The notes: generated by a model from the letters alone, not told the origin. A DNA stretch of 64,000 nucleotides from Dyella_A sp049445995 (GCF_049445995.1 NZ_JBMSDZ010000006.1:1-64000); one strand, 5' to 3'. Counted from the stretch's first letter, positions 32,581-41,222 are shown. Made by a program: numbers and translations.

Positions 32581-34467
32581 ATGAACGTCATTGATCCGGA
32601 TCTGTCGCTTGATGCTTATCTCGCGCGCCACGAGGCGAAGGATCTGCTGCGCTTGATCACCTGCGGCAGCGTGGACGACGGCAAGAGCACCCTGCTCGGC
32701 CGCCTGCTGTACGACACCAAGCTGCTGTTCGACGACCAGCTCGCCGCGCTGGAGGGCGACAGCCAGCGCCACGGCACGCAGAACGGCGAGCTGGATTTCG
32801 CGCTGCTGGTGGACGGCCTGTCGGCCGAGCGCGAGCAGGGCATCACCATCGACGTCGCCTACCGCTTCTTCACCACCGAGCGGCGCAAGTTCATCGTCGC
32901 CGACTGCCCCGGCCACGAGCAGTACACCCGCAACATGGCCACCGGCGCCAGCACGGCGGATCTCGCCGTGGTGCTGGTCGATGCGCGCAAGGGCCTGCTG
33001 ACGCAGACCCGCCGCCACACCTACATCGCCGCGCTGCTGGGCATCCGCCATGTGCTGCTGGCGGTGAACAAGATGGACCTGGTCGGCTACGACGAGACCA
33101 CCTTCCGCGCCATCGAGGCCGACTACGCGGCGCTGGCGCAGGGCATGGGCATCGCCCAGGTCACCGCGATCCCGGTGTCGGCGCTGCGCGGCGAGAACGT
33201 CAGCGCGCGCGCCACCACGATGCCCTGGTTCACCGGCCCCAGCCTGCTCGAACAGCTGGAAACCGTGGCGATCGAACGCCCGGCCGACACGCTGGGCTTT
33301 CGCCTGCCGGTGCAGTGGGTGGCGCGGCCGGACCAGAACTTCCGCGGCTATGCGGGGCAGGTGGTCGCCGGCACCATCGCGCCCGGCGACGAGGTGGTGG
33401 TGCTGCCCGGCGGCGCGCGCTCGCGCGTGGCGCGCATCGTCACCGCCGACGGCGACCGCAAGCGCGCGGCGACGGGCGACGCGGTCACGCTGACGCTGGA
33501 AGACGAGCGCGACATCAGCCGCGGCGACGTGATCGCCGCCGCGCACAACCCGCCGCAGGTGGCCGACCAGTTCGCCGCGCACCTGCTGTGGATGGACGAG
33601 TCGGCGCTGCTGCCCGGGCGCGGCTACTGGCTGAAGCTCGGCACGCGCACCGTGGGCGCGCAGATCACCGAGATCAAGCACAAGATCGACGTGAACACGC
33701 AGGAGGAGCTGGCCGCCAAGCGGCTGGAGCTCAACGAGGTCGGCTACTGCAATCTTGGCCTGGACCAGCCGATCGCGTTCGAGTCCTACGCGGCCTGCCG
33801 CGAGCTGGGCGCGTTCATCCTGATCGACCGCCAGACCAACGCCACGGTAGGCGCCGGCACGCTCGACTTCGCCCTGCGCCGCGCCGACAACATCCACTGG
33901 CAGCACCTGGACATCGATCGCGCGGCGCGGGCGCGGATCAAGGGCCAGTCGCCGGCGTGCCTGTGGTTCACCGGCCTGTCCGGCTCGGGCAAGTCCACCG
34001 TGGCCAACCTGGTGGAGAAGCGCCTGTTCGCGCTGGGCCGGCACACCTACCTGCTGGACGGCGACAACGTGCGCCACGGGCTCAACCGCGACCTGGGCTT
34101 CACCGACGAGGATCGCGTGGAGAACATCCGCCGCGTGGCCGAGGTGGCGAAGCTGATGGTCGACGCCGGCCTGATCGTGCTGGTCTCCTTCATCAGCCCG
34201 TTCCGCGGCGAGCGGCGCATGGCGCGCGAGCTGTTCGCGCCGGGCGAGTTCCACGAGGTGTTCGTCGACACGCCGATCGAGATCTGCGAATCGCGCGACG
34301 TGAAGGGCCTGTACGCCAAGGCGCGCGCGGGCGGCATCAAGAACTTCACCGGCATCGACTCGCCCTACGAGGTGCCGGAGTCGCCGGAGCTGCATCTGCA
34401 CGGCGGCGATCAGTCGCCCGAACGGCTGGCCGAGCAGGTGATCGAGGCATTGCTGCGTGCCGAATAG
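32581..34467 (+). CDS. cysNC: Bifunctional sulfate adenylyltransferase subunit 1 / APS kinase
   Basis: 628-aa fusion. The N-terminal GTPase (CysN, about 1-440) has G1 CGSVDDGKST (28-37), the switch segment REQGITIDVAYRFF, G3 DCPGHEQ and G4 NKMD. The C-terminal APS kinase (CysC, about 455-628) has Walker A GLSGSGKST (about 463-471), LLDGDNVRHGLNRDLGF and the FISPFRGERRMAR segment. Together with CysD it makes APS and then PAPS. CysN-CysC fusions are usual in Xanthomonadaceae and Pseudomonas. ATG 32581 is the only start fitting the family N-terminus. Confidence 0.95.
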   Translation: MNVIDPDLSLDAYLARHEAKDLLRLITCGSVDDGKSTLLGRLLYDTKLLFDDQLAALEGDSQRHGTQNGELDFALLVDGLSAEREQGITIDVAYRFFTTERRKFIVADCPGHEQYTRNMATGASTADLAVVLVDARKGLLTQTRRHTYIAALLGIRHVLLAVNKMDLVGYDETTFRAIEADYAALAQGMGIAQVTAIPVSALRGENVSARATTMPWFTGPSLLEQLETVAIERPADTLGFRLPVQWVARPDQNFRGYAGQVVAGTIAPGDEVVVLPGGARSRVARIVTADGDRKRAATGDAVTLTLEDERDISRGDVIAAAHNPPQVADQFAAHLLWMDESALLPGRGYWLKLGTRTVGAQITEIKHKIDVNTQEELAAKRLELNEVGYCNLGLDQPIAFESYAACRELGAFILIDRQTNATVGAGTLDFALRRADNIHWQHLDIDRAARARIKGQSPACLWFTGLSGSGKSTVANLVEKRLFALGRHTYLLDGDNVRHGLNRDLGFTDEDRVENIRRVAEVAKLMVDAGLIVLVSFISPFRGERRMARELFAPGEFHEVFVDTPIEICESRDVKGLYAKARAGGIKNFTGIDSPYEVPESPELHLHGGDQSPERLAEQVIEALLRAE

Positions 34468-34598
34468 CGATGGCGGCCGCGACAGTCGGGCGGCGGGCTG
34501 CGCCTTGCCCTAAGGCGGGATGACGGCCCTGAAAGAGTCGTCAAGCGTGCAACCCCGCACTACGATAGCGGTCCCGTTCCCTGACCCGAGGTCCGCCC

Positions 34599-35102
34599 AT
34601 GTCGCATCACATCACCCTGAAGGACAATCCGGTCGAAGTGCTCGGCGATTTTCCCGCCGTCGGCGACAAGGCGCCGGGTTTCCGCCTGGTCGGCAAGGAT
34701 CTGGCCGACGTCTCGCTGGCCGACTTCACCGGCAAGCGCAAGATCCTCAACATCTTCCCCAGCGTGGACACGCCGGTGTGCGCCTCGTCCGTGCGCCATT
34801 TCAACCAGTCCGCCGCACAGCTGGCCAACACGGTGGTGCTGTGCATCTCGGCCGACCTGCCGTTCGCGCAGGCGCGCTTCTGCGGCGCCGAGGGGCTGGA
34901 CAACGTGGTCACGCTGTCGACCCTGCGCGGCGCCGACTTCCTGAAGGACTATGGGGTGGCGCTGGCCAGCGGTCCGCTGGCGGGCCTCGCGGCGCGCGCG
35001 GTGGTGGTGCTGGACGAGCACGACCACGTGAAGTACGCCGAGCTGGTGCCGGAGATCACCCGGGAGCCGGATTACGAGGCGGCGCTGGCGGTGTTGAAGT
35101 AA
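34599..35102 (+). CDS. tpx: Thiol peroxidase (Tpx-type atypical 2-Cys peroxiredoxin)
   Basis: 167-aa periplasm-lacking peroxiredoxin reducing hydroperoxides with thioredoxin. Peroxidatic Cys61 is in SVDTPVCASS and resolving Cys95 in ARFCGAEGL, matching the E. coli Tpx pair. GGDKAP-like region VGDKAPGFRLV and the Thr/Arg active-site surroundings are present. No signal peptide. Monocistronic: it lies 131 bp after cysNC and is followed by repeat elements and a terminator. A nearby location to sulfur assimilation genes is common but not essential. Confidence 0.94.
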   Translation: MSHHITLKDNPVEVLGDFPAVGDKAPGFRLVGKDLADVSLADFTGKRKILNIFPSVDTPVCASSVRHFNQSAAQLANTVVLCISADLPFAQARFCGAEGLDNVVTLSTLRGADFLKDYGVALASGPLAGLAARAVVVLDEHDHVKYAELVPEITREPDYEAALAVLK

Positions 35103-35118
35103 CGCCGATCACTCGATT

Positions 35119-35285
35119 CTAGGAGCGTGGGCCGTAGAAACTTTGGATAGCGAGATTGGGCTATCGCCATAGGATGCGTCTATCGGAGGGTGCGCATAGT
35201 CACACTATGCAAACCCGACGAGAGGCACAGCCTATGGATGAGAGCACAATCGCAGCCCAAAGATTTCTACGGCCCACGCTCCTAG
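35119..35285. repeat. 167-bp near-perfect palindrome (CTAGGAGCGTGGGCC element)
   Basis: The outer arms CTAGGAGCGTGGGCCGTAGA and their exact complement end at 35285, and pairing continues inward with interruptions (ATTGGGCT/AGCCCAA, CCATAGG/CCTATGG, GGGT/ACCC, GCATAGT/ACTATGC) to a small loop near 35200. The whole unit could fold as one long cruciform or RNA hairpin. CTAG at both outer ends and the GTAGGAGC-like start link it to the REP superfamily, but no transposase is inside. It lies in the 421-bp gap between tpx and gap. Confidence 0.9.
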
Positions 35286-35326
35286 GGCATCTGCGTGTGG
35301 GACAGCATCGCGGTGCCTCACATGCT

Positions 35327-35411
35327 CGTCATTCCGGCGAACGCCGGAATCCAGCGCTTCGGTACTCCGAATGCATTCAGTCACTGGATCCCGGCGTTCG
35401 CCGGGATGACG
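35327..35411. repeat. REP pair (CGTCATTCCGGCG variant)
   Basis: Inverted units CGTCATTCCGGCGAACGCCG and CGGCGTTCGCCGGGATGACG around a 40-bp spacer; a variant of the family at 18746 with changed but compensated stem bases. Confidence 0.85.
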
Positions 35412-35462
35412 AATTCTGGAGAGTGCGCCTCGATACAGGTCCTGCTGGTTCCGCCAGGCCGC

Positions 35463-35502
35463 GGCATGAAGAAAGGCGCCCGAGGGCGCCTTTCTTCATG
35501 CC
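35463..35502. terminator. Bidirectional terminator between tpx and gap
   Basis: A perfect 18-bp stem GGCATGAAGAAAGGCGCC pairs with its complement around CGAG, with A/T-rich ends (GAAAG and CTTTC) giving a U-tract-like segment in each direction. It lies 22 bp from the stop of gap (minus strand) and terminates the convergent transcripts. Confidence 0.85.
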
Positions 35503-35523
35503 AATGAAAATGAAAGCGAAGGC

Positions 35524-36525
35524 TTACCTCGCCACCACCCGCACCATCTCCAGGCACTTGTTCGAGTAGCCCCACTCGTTGTCGTACCAGGACACCAGCT
35601 TGACGAAGGTGGCGTCCAGCGCGATGCCGGCCTCGGCGTCGAAGATCGAGGTGCGCGCGTCGCCGCGGAAGTCGGTGGCGACCACCTTGTCCTCGGTGTA
35701 GCCCAGGATGCCCTTGAGCGCGCCTTCGGACTGCGCCTTCATCTCGGCGCAGATCTCGGCGTAGGTGGCGGGCTTTTCCAGCTCGCAGGTCAGGTCGACC
35801 ACCGAGACGTCCGAGGTCGGCACGCGGAAGCTCATGCCGGTGAGCTTCTTGTTGAGCTCGGGGATCACCACGCCCACCGCCTTGGCCGCGCCGGTGGAGG
35901 AGGGGATGATGTTCTCCAGGATGCCGCGGCCGCCGCGCCAGTCCTTGTTGGACGGGCCGTCAACGGTCTTCTGGGTGGCGGTGGTGGCGTGCACGGTGGT
36001 CATCAGGCCGCGCTTGATGCCCCACTTGTCGTTCAGCACCTTGGCCAGCGGTGCCAGGCAGTTGGTGGTGCACGAGGCGTTGGAGATGATCGCCTCGCCC
36101 TGGTAGCTCTTGTCGTTGACGCCGTAGACGAACATCGGCGTGTCGTCCTTGGACGGGGCGGACAGGATCACCTTCTTCGCGCCGGCATCCAGGTGCTTCT
36201 GCGCGCCTTCCTTGGTCAGGAAGATGCCGGTGGACTCGATCACCACCTCGGCGCCGACGGCGTCCCACTTCAGCGCGGCCGGATCGCGTTCCGCGGTGAG
36301 GCGGATCTTCCTGCCGTTGACGACCAGGGTGTTGCCCTCGACCGCCACGGTGCCCTTGAAGCGGCCGTGCACGGAGTCGTACTGCAGCATGTAGGCGAGG
36401 TAGTCGGGCTCGAGCAGGTCGTTGATCGCGACGATCTCGATGTCGTCGTGGAAGTTCTGCACGGCTGCGCGCAGCACGTTGCGCCCGATGCGGCCGAAGC
36501 CGTTGATGCCCACCTTGATCGTCAT
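35524..36525 (-). CDS. gap: Glyceraldehyde-3-phosphate dehydrogenase
   Basis: 333-aa glycolytic enzyme. N-terminal NAD fold MTIKVGINGFGRIGRNVLRA, Asp36 in VAINDLL favouring NAD, catalytic Cys152 in SNASCTTNCLAPL, the His in the TVHATTATQKTVDGPS segment, and the phosphate-binding GRGILENIIPSSTGAAKAVG with R/T residues. ATG 36525 is the family start and is preceded by GGAG on the minus strand. It is transcribed away from the nuclease and glycolysis genes that follow. Confidence 0.96.
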   Translation of the reverse strand: MTIKVGINGFGRIGRNVLRAAVQNFHDDIEIVAINDLLEPDYLAYMLQYDSVHGRFKGTVAVEGNTLVVNGRKIRLTAERDPAALKWDAVGAEVVIESTGIFLTKEGAQKHLDAGAKKVILSAPSKDDTPMFVYGVNDKSYQGEAIISNASCTTNCLAPLAKVLNDKWGIKRGLMTTVHATTATQKTVDGPSNKDWRGGRGILENIIPSSTGAAKAVGVVIPELNKKLTGMSFRVPTSDVSVVDLTCELEKPATYAEICAEMKAQSEGALKGILGYTEDKVVATDFRGDARTSIFDAEAGIALDATFVKLVSWYDNEWGYSNKCLEMVRVVAR

Positions 36526-36573
36526 TGCCTCGACTCCTGCGCCTGGCGTGGATTGGAGAAACAGCGTGCGATT

Positions 36574-36618
36574 CTAGCAGCCTGTCGGTCTTTGCTGGTC
36601 TCGGTCTTTGCTGGTCTA
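36574..36618. repeat. Partial CTAGCAGCCTGTCGG element with a 16-bp internal duplication
   Basis: Begins CTAGCAGCCTGTCGGTCTTT, the same start as the element at 56255-56424 and the complement of the end of 39283-39362, but only the outer arm is present. TCGGTCTTTGCTGGTC is directly repeated twice. It lies just upstream of gap on its 5' side. Confidence 0.7.
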
Positions 36619-36716
36619 GGAGTGTGGGCGAGGATGGACCGGGGCAGGCCGTCGCGCCGGCGTCGCCGGCGTGTGGCAGACTTCGGCGCTTCCCCGGCCT
36701 GCACAAGTTGCCCCTC

Positions 36717-37589
36717 ATGTTCTTGCGTCTTCCCCGGCTTGCCTCCGTCCTGTGCGCCGGCGCCTTCGCGCTGGCCGCGCCGCTGGCCCAGGCCTGGGGC
36801 CCGGAGGGCCACGCCATCGTGGCCGACATCGCCCAGCAGCACCTGGACGCGCGCGCCGCGGCGCAGGTGCAGGCGCTGCTTCGGCTCGAAGGATGGAGCC
36901 GGCTGGACGACATCGCGTCGTGGGCCGACAACATCCGCAAGGAGCGTCCCCGCACCGGCGGTTGGCACTATGTCGACATCCCGCTGCGCGCCGACGCCTA
37001 CCTGCCCCCGCGCGACTGCCTCCTCGACAATTGCGTGATCGCGCAGATCAGCCACTTCAGCCAGGTGCTGGCGGATCGTTCCGCGGCGCCGGCGGCGCGG
37101 CTGGAGGCGCTGAAGTGGGTGGTGCATCTGGTCGGCGACGTGCACCAGCCGATGCATACCGTGGACAACGACGACAAGGGCGGCAACACCGTGCAGTTGC
37201 AGTTCTTCGGGCGCGGCACCAATCTGCACGCGGTGTGGGATGGCGGTGTATTGCGCCAGGCACTGAACCTGATGCCCGGCCCGAACTACACCTTCGACCA
37301 TGCCCAGGTGCAGGCCGATGCGATGCTACTGGACGCTTCGATCCGTCCGGCCGACCGCGCCGCATGGTCGGCCATCGGCGCGCCGGCGCAGCTGTCCGCC
37401 CAGACCGTCGCATGGGCGATGGAGTCGCACCGCCTGGCCCGCGACGTGGCCTATGCGCACCTGGACGGGCGCAATCAGGCGGGCTGGTCGGCGCGCTACC
37501 AGGCGGTCGCGTGGCCGGTGGTGCGCACCCGCCTGCAGCAGGGCGGGGTGCGGCTGGCCGCGGTGCTCAACGAGCTGCTCGGCAGTTGA
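36717..37589 (+). CDS. S1/P1-type zinc-dependent nuclease (secreted)
   Basis: 290-aa protein with a signal peptide (LPRLASVLCAGAFALAAPLAQA) cut just before Trp: the mature end WGPEGHAIVADIAQ is diagnostic because the N-terminal Trp and the first His are zinc ligands in P1/S1 nucleases. Further ligands: IASWADNIRK (Asp), WHYVDIP (His), WVVHLVGDVHQPMH (His-Asp-His) and NLHAVWDGG (His-Asp). Hydrolyses single-stranded DNA/RNA or 3'-nucleotides, probably for phosphate or nucleotide scavenging in the periplasm or outside. The plus-strand gene between gap and pyk is separately expressed. Confidence 0.92.
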   Translation: MFLRLPRLASVLCAGAFALAAPLAQAWGPEGHAIVADIAQQHLDARAAAQVQALLRLEGWSRLDDIASWADNIRKERPRTGGWHYVDIPLRADAYLPPRDCLLDNCVIAQISHFSQVLADRSAAPAARLEALKWVVHLVGDVHQPMHTVDNDDKGGNTVQLQFFGRGTNLHAVWDGGVLRQALNLMPGPNYTFDHAQVQADAMLLDASIRPADRAAWSAIGAPAQLSAQTVAWAMESHRLARDVAYAHLDGRNQAGWSARYQAVAWPVVRTRLQQGGVRLAAVLNELLGS

Positions 37590-37665
37590 TTTGGACGGCC
37601 GTTCGGCCGCGTATTGAAATCGAATGCAGTATGGCGCGAAGCGCCGCTTCTGCTAGGTTTGCCCG

Positions 37666-39141
37666 ATGACCCAGACTCCTCTTCGCCGTACCAAGATCGT
37701 CGCCACCCTCGGCCCCGCCACCGACGCGCCGGGCATGCTCGAGAAAATCATCGCCCAGGGCGTGAACGTGGCCCGCCTCAACCTCTCGCACGGTGCGCCG
37801 GACGACCACCGCGCCCGCGCCAACGCGGTGCGCGAAGCGGCCGCCAAGGTCGGGGTGGAGGTCGGCATCCTGGCCGACCTGCAGGGTCCCAAGATCCGCG
37901 TGGAGAAGTTCGCCGACGGCCCGGTGATGCTGGAGCCGGGCGATGCGTTCACGCTGGACTGCCGCGCCGATGCGCCCGATGGCGACGCCACCCGGGTCGG
38001 CGTGAGTTACCTCAACCTGCCGTACGACGTGCATCCGGGCGACGTGCTGCTGTTCGACGACGGTCTGGTCGCGATGGATGTGGTGTCGATCGACGGCGAC
38101 CAGATCCACTGCCGCGTCACCATCGGCGGCAAGCTGTCCAATCGCAAGGGTCTCAACCGCCAGGGCGGCGGGCTCTCGGTCGACGCGCTGTCGGACAAGG
38201 ACCGCAACGACATCAAGCTGGCCGCCGAGATCGGCGCGGATTTCCTCGCCGTGTCGTTCGTGCGCTCGGCAGCGGACATGCACACCGCGCGCCGCCTCAT
38301 GCACGAGGCCGGCGGCCATGCCGGCATGGTCGCCAAGATCGAGCGCGCCGACGCGATCCCGGTGCTGGGCGAGATCATCGACGCCTCCGACGTGGTGATG
38401 GTGGCGCGCGGCGACCTGGGCGTGGAGATCGGTGACGCCGAACTGCCCGGCCTGCAGAAAAAGATCATCCGCGAGGCGGTGCAGCGCAACCGCGCGGTGA
38501 TCACCGCCACGCAGATGCTGCAGTCGATGGTGCGCTCGCCGATCCCGACCCGCGCCGAAGTGCTCGACGTGGCCAACGCGGTCATCGACGGCACCGACGC
38601 GGTGATGCTGTCGGAGGAATCGGCCGCCGGTGCGCATCCGGACAAGGCGGTGGCCGCGCTGTACCGCATCTGCCTGGGTGCCGAGCGCCAGTTCGAGCCC
38701 AAGGACGACCGCCTGCTCAATGCCGGGCTGCAGCTGGATCGCGCCGACCAGGCGATCGCGCTGGCCGCGATGGTGCTGGCCGGCCACCTGGGCGTGCGCG
38801 CGATCGTGGCGTTGACCGAATCGGGTGCCACCGCGCAATGGCTGTCGCGCTACCGCAGCGCGGTGCCGATCTACGGCATGTCGCCGTTCGGCGAGGCGCG
38901 CCGCCGCATGCAGGTACTGCGCGACGTGCACCCGGTGGCGTTCAGCCACGGCGACCAGCAGAGCATGGCCGCCTCCACCCGCGCCGCCGTGCGCCTGCTG
39001 TTCGATCAGGGCAAGCTGGGCGAGGGCGATCGCGTGATCATCACCTACGGCGATCGCGTCGGCCACGTCGGCGGTACCAACACGCTCAAGCTGCTCTTGG
39101 TGGGCGCCGACGGCATCGTGGACAGCCTGCGCGACCTGTGA
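37666..39141 (+). CDS. pyk: Pyruvate kinase
   Basis: 491-aa enzyme converting PEP and ADP to pyruvate and ATP. Markers: RRTKIVATLGPATDAPGMLEKII, VARLNLSHGAPDDH, ADLQGPKIRVEKF, the active-site VAKIERADAI (catalytic Lys) and VMVARGDLGVEIG, then the DGTDAVMLSEESAAGAHPDKAV motif, and a C-terminal regulatory domain ending VGHVGGTNTLKLLLVG. The ATG is 76 bp after the nuclease gene with little room for an independent promoter, though an AT-rich stretch lies at about 37610-37650. PykA- or PykF-type cannot be separated by eye. Confidence 0.95.
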   Translation: MTQTPLRRTKIVATLGPATDAPGMLEKIIAQGVNVARLNLSHGAPDDHRARANAVREAAAKVGVEVGILADLQGPKIRVEKFADGPVMLEPGDAFTLDCRADAPDGDATRVGVSYLNLPYDVHPGDVLLFDDGLVAMDVVSIDGDQIHCRVTIGGKLSNRKGLNRQGGGLSVDALSDKDRNDIKLAAEIGADFLAVSFVRSAADMHTARRLMHEAGGHAGMVAKIERADAIPVLGEIIDASDVVMVARGDLGVEIGDAELPGLQKKIIREAVQRNRAVITATQMLQSMVRSPIPTRAEVLDVANAVIDGTDAVMLSEESAAGAHPDKAVAALYRICLGAERQFEPKDDRLLNAGLQLDRADQAIALAAMVLAGHLGVRAIVALTESGATAQWLSRYRSAVPIYGMSPFGEARRRMQVLRDVHPVAFSHGDQQSMAASTRAAVRLLFDQGKLGEGDRVIITYGDRVGHVGGTNTLKLLLVGADGIVDSLRDL

Positions 39142-39282
39142 GGCCGCCGGGTGCGGATACGCCATCGATCGGCGCTCGTGCATCCCGCCGCGTTCGACGG
39201 CTCCATCGCGGCATGCTGCGCGCCGGCTACACCGAAGATGACGAGCCTTATTTCGAGTTTTTCGAGGTTCTCATGGAGGTTC

Positions 39283-39362
39283 CATGGGCCAGGAAGCGGC
39301 AGGAATAGGGACCGCACCGCCGGATTCGCAGCCCGGCCAACCAAAGCCCGACAGGTTGCTAG
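39283..39362 (-). repeat. Half copy of the CTAGCAGCCTGTCGGGCTTTGG element
   Basis: On the minus strand it reads CTAGCAACCTGTCGGGCTTT, then GGCCGGGCTGCGAATCCGGC, GGTGCGGTCCCTATTCCTGC and ends GGCCCATG. It matches, base for base over most of its length, the left half (56255 to about 56336) of the larger palindromic copy before the MFS gene. Just upstream (39236-39272) is a 34-bp stretch (GATGACGAGCCTTATTTCGA and following) also found inverted at 55632-55665. The 257-bp gap 39142-39398 contains only such repeats. Confidence 0.85.
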
Positions 39363-39398
39363 ACTGGCCGCCTCATCCGCGATCCCCGGAGGCTTTCC

Positions 39399-39836
39399 AT
39401 GAACACCCTGCTTCGCGTGCAGTTGCCGCTCTGCCTGCTCGCCATGGCGGCCGCTTTCCCGGTTGCCGCGCAGAATCGCCGGCTGCCGCCGGAACGGCTC
39501 AATACCTACTGGATCCTGCTCAACCAGCACGTCGGTGTGGACGTGCCCAACAGCGGCCGCAACCTTTACAAGCCCGGCTGCGTGGCGGTGACCTATACCG
39601 TAGGTTCCGATGGCCTGGTGCGTAACGTGAAGGCGGTGAAGGTGGTGCCCGACAGCGACCTGGGCAAGGTCGCCGAGAGCGCGGTGAAGAACTTCACCTA
39701 CGGCCCGTCGCTGACCAATCGCGCCGGCGAGCCGATCGACACCTACTACATCATTCCGTTCAACGGGCCGAGCGACAAGGCCGGCCAGCAGGCGCTGATG
39801 GCGCCCTGCCGGCTGCCGGGTTACGACGCCGGCTGA
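39399..39836 (+). CDS. Secreted TonB C-terminal-domain-like protein
   Basis: 145-aa protein with a signal peptide (LPLCLLAMAAAFPVAAQ) and a single small domain: PGCVAVTYTVGSDGLVRNVKAVKVVPDSDLGKVAESAVKNFTYGP resembles the TonB C-terminal fold (strand, D-G-x-V strand, helix, strand). There is no N-terminal membrane anchor or proline-rich spacer, so it is not a classic TonB. Two Cys flank the domain (CVAV and PCRLPG) and may form a disulfide. A GGAGG site precedes ATG 39399. The last codons GCC-GGC-TGA are shared with the repeat that begins at the stop. Function unknown. Confidence 0.85.
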   Translation: MNTLLRVQLPLCLLAMAAAFPVAAQNRRLPPERLNTYWILLNQHVGVDVPNSGRNLYKPGCVAVTYTVGSDGLVRNVKAVKVVPDSDLGKVAESAVKNFTYGPSLTNRAGEPIDTYYIIPFNGPSDKAGQQALMAPCRLPGYDAG

Positions 39837-39837
39837 G

Positions 39838-40015
39838 AGACTGAGAAAAAATCGCCCGCCTACTGCGACCGCCGCCAAACGCCCGTGCCGGCGGCGCGCT
39901 GCGGGCCAATCCGGGTCATTTGGTTCACCAAACTCCCCGGATTGGCCCACAACGCACCTTGTCACGAACGCCTGGCGGCGCTCTCGCTACGGCGGCCGAA
40001 TTTTTCTCAGCCTCT
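39838..40015. repeat. CTGAGAAAAAATCG palindromic element, interrupted by an inner inverted repeat
   Basis: Outer arms CTGAGAAAAAATCGCCCGCC and the complementary GGCGGCCGAATTTTTCTCAG match the uninterrupted copy at 61471-61565. Here the central GGCGGCGCGCT is split by about 79 bp (39901-39979) whose own ends pair (GCGGGCCAATCCGGG with CCCCGGATTGGCCCACAACGC). It starts at the stop codon of the TonB-like gene and, being a hairpin with T-rich right end, may also terminate it. It fills much of the 317-bp gap before fba. Confidence 0.85.
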
Positions 40016-40060
40016 GACGCCGCCCGGCATCGGCCGCCGGTGCCTGCGGGCGATCTGGCC

Positions 40061-40066
40061 TATAAT
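40061..40066 (+). promoter_or_regulatory. Probable -10 element of the fba promoter
   Basis: A perfect TATAAT follows CTGGCC at 40061-40066, giving an expected start site near 40073 and a leader of about 80 nt before fba. The -35 position (about 40038-40043, CCGGTG) does not fit the consensus, so activation or an extended -10 context may compensate. Confidence 0.6.
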
Positions 40067-40153
40067 CCGCCGTTTTCAGCCTTGCCGCTCCCGCTGTGGA
40101 GCGGTATCCATCTGGCGCGGTCGTGCGGCCGCCAACGTTTCCACGGAGTCGTC

Positions 40154-41161
40154 ATGAGCATCGAAGATCTGGAAAGCATCGCGCTGGCGATGGTCGCGCC
40201 CGGCAAGGGCATCATCGCCATCGACGAGTCGACCAAGACCATCGCGAAGCGGTTCGAGGCCGTCGGCATCGAGAACACCGAAGAGAACCGCCGCGCCTAT
40301 CGCGAACTGCTGCTCACCACGCCTGGCCTGAACGTGCACATCTCCGGCGCGATCCTCTACGACGAGACGATCCGCCAGTCGACCAGGGACGGCGTGCCGT
40401 TCACCCAGGTCATGAAGAAGCTCGGCATCATTCCGGGGATCAAGGTGGACAAGGGTCCGGTGCCGCTGGCGGGCTTCCCGGGCGACGTGGTCACCGAGGG
40501 CCTCGATGGCCTGCGCGAGCGTCTGGCCGAGTACACCAGGCTCGGCGCGCAGTTCGCCAAGTGGCGCGCGGTGATCAACATCTCCGAGGACAACCCCAGC
40601 TCCACCGCGATCGAGGCGAACTGCCACGCGCTGGCCCGCTACGCCGCACTGTGCCAGGAAGCGGGCATCGTGCCGATGGTCGAGCCGGAAGTGATCATGG
40701 ATGGCGACCACAGCATCGAAGTCAGCTACGAAGTGCACGAGGCCGTGCTGCGCAGCCTGTTCAACGCGCTGTACGAGCAGAACGTGATGCTCGAGGGCAC
40801 CATCCTGAAGGTCTCCATGGTGATCGCCGGCAAGGACGCCGAGGAGCAGGCCGACGTGGAGGAGGTCGCCGAGGCCACCGTGCGCGTGCTCAAGAGCACC
40901 GTGCCGGCCTCGCTGCCGGGCATCGTGTTCCTCTCCGGCGGGCAGACCGACGAGCAGTCCACCGCCCACCTCAATGCGATGAACCGCATCGGGCCGCATC
41001 CGTGGCCGCTGTCGTTCTCCTACGGCCGCGCCATGCAGCAGGCCGCGCTCAAGCTGTGGGCGAAGGACATGCAGGCCAACTACGCCGAGGCGCAGAAGAC
41101 CGTCGCCGCCCGCGCGAAGGAAAACGGCCAGGCCGCGCTGGGGCGCTGGACCGGCAAGTAA
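40154..41161 (+). CDS. fba: Fructose-bisphosphate aldolase, class I
   Basis: 335-aa Schiff-base aldolase cleaving fructose 1,6-bisphosphate to triose phosphates. The class I signature is complete: GKGIIAIDESTKTIAKRF, the ILYDETIRQSTRDGVPF region, IKVDKGPVPLAGFPGD, WRAVINISEDNPSSTAIEAN, PMVEPEVIMDGDHSIEVSYEV, and the Schiff-base Lys219 in LEGTILKVSMV, then LSGGQTDEQSTAHLNAMN. ATG 40154 follows a GGAG site; the upstream frame to 39920 runs through repeats. Class I enzymes are typical of eukaryotes and are found in Xanthomonadaceae, so this is expected for the proposed group. Confidence 0.95.
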   Translation: MSIEDLESIALAMVAPGKGIIAIDESTKTIAKRFEAVGIENTEENRRAYRELLLTTPGLNVHISGAILYDETIRQSTRDGVPFTQVMKKLGIIPGIKVDKGPVPLAGFPGDVVTEGLDGLRERLAEYTRLGAQFAKWRAVINISEDNPSSTAIEANCHALARYAALCQEAGIVPMVEPEVIMDGDHSIEVSYEVHEAVLRSLFNALYEQNVMLEGTILKVSMVIAGKDAEEQADVEEVAEATVRVLKSTVPASLPGIVFLSGGQTDEQSTAHLNAMNRIGPHPWPLSFSYGRAMQQAALKLWAKDMQANYAEAQKTVAARAKENGQAALGRWTGK

Positions 41162-41222
41162 TGCCGGAGCGCATCCGGTGAGATGAGATTTTCCAGCGAA
41201 CCGTCTGCTGCTTTTTTTTGCT

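Noticed and set aside
35119..35285. tRNA or known riboswitch
   Set aside because: Long symmetric hairpin without cloverleaf, CCA end or any conserved riboswitch core; lies downstream of tpx.
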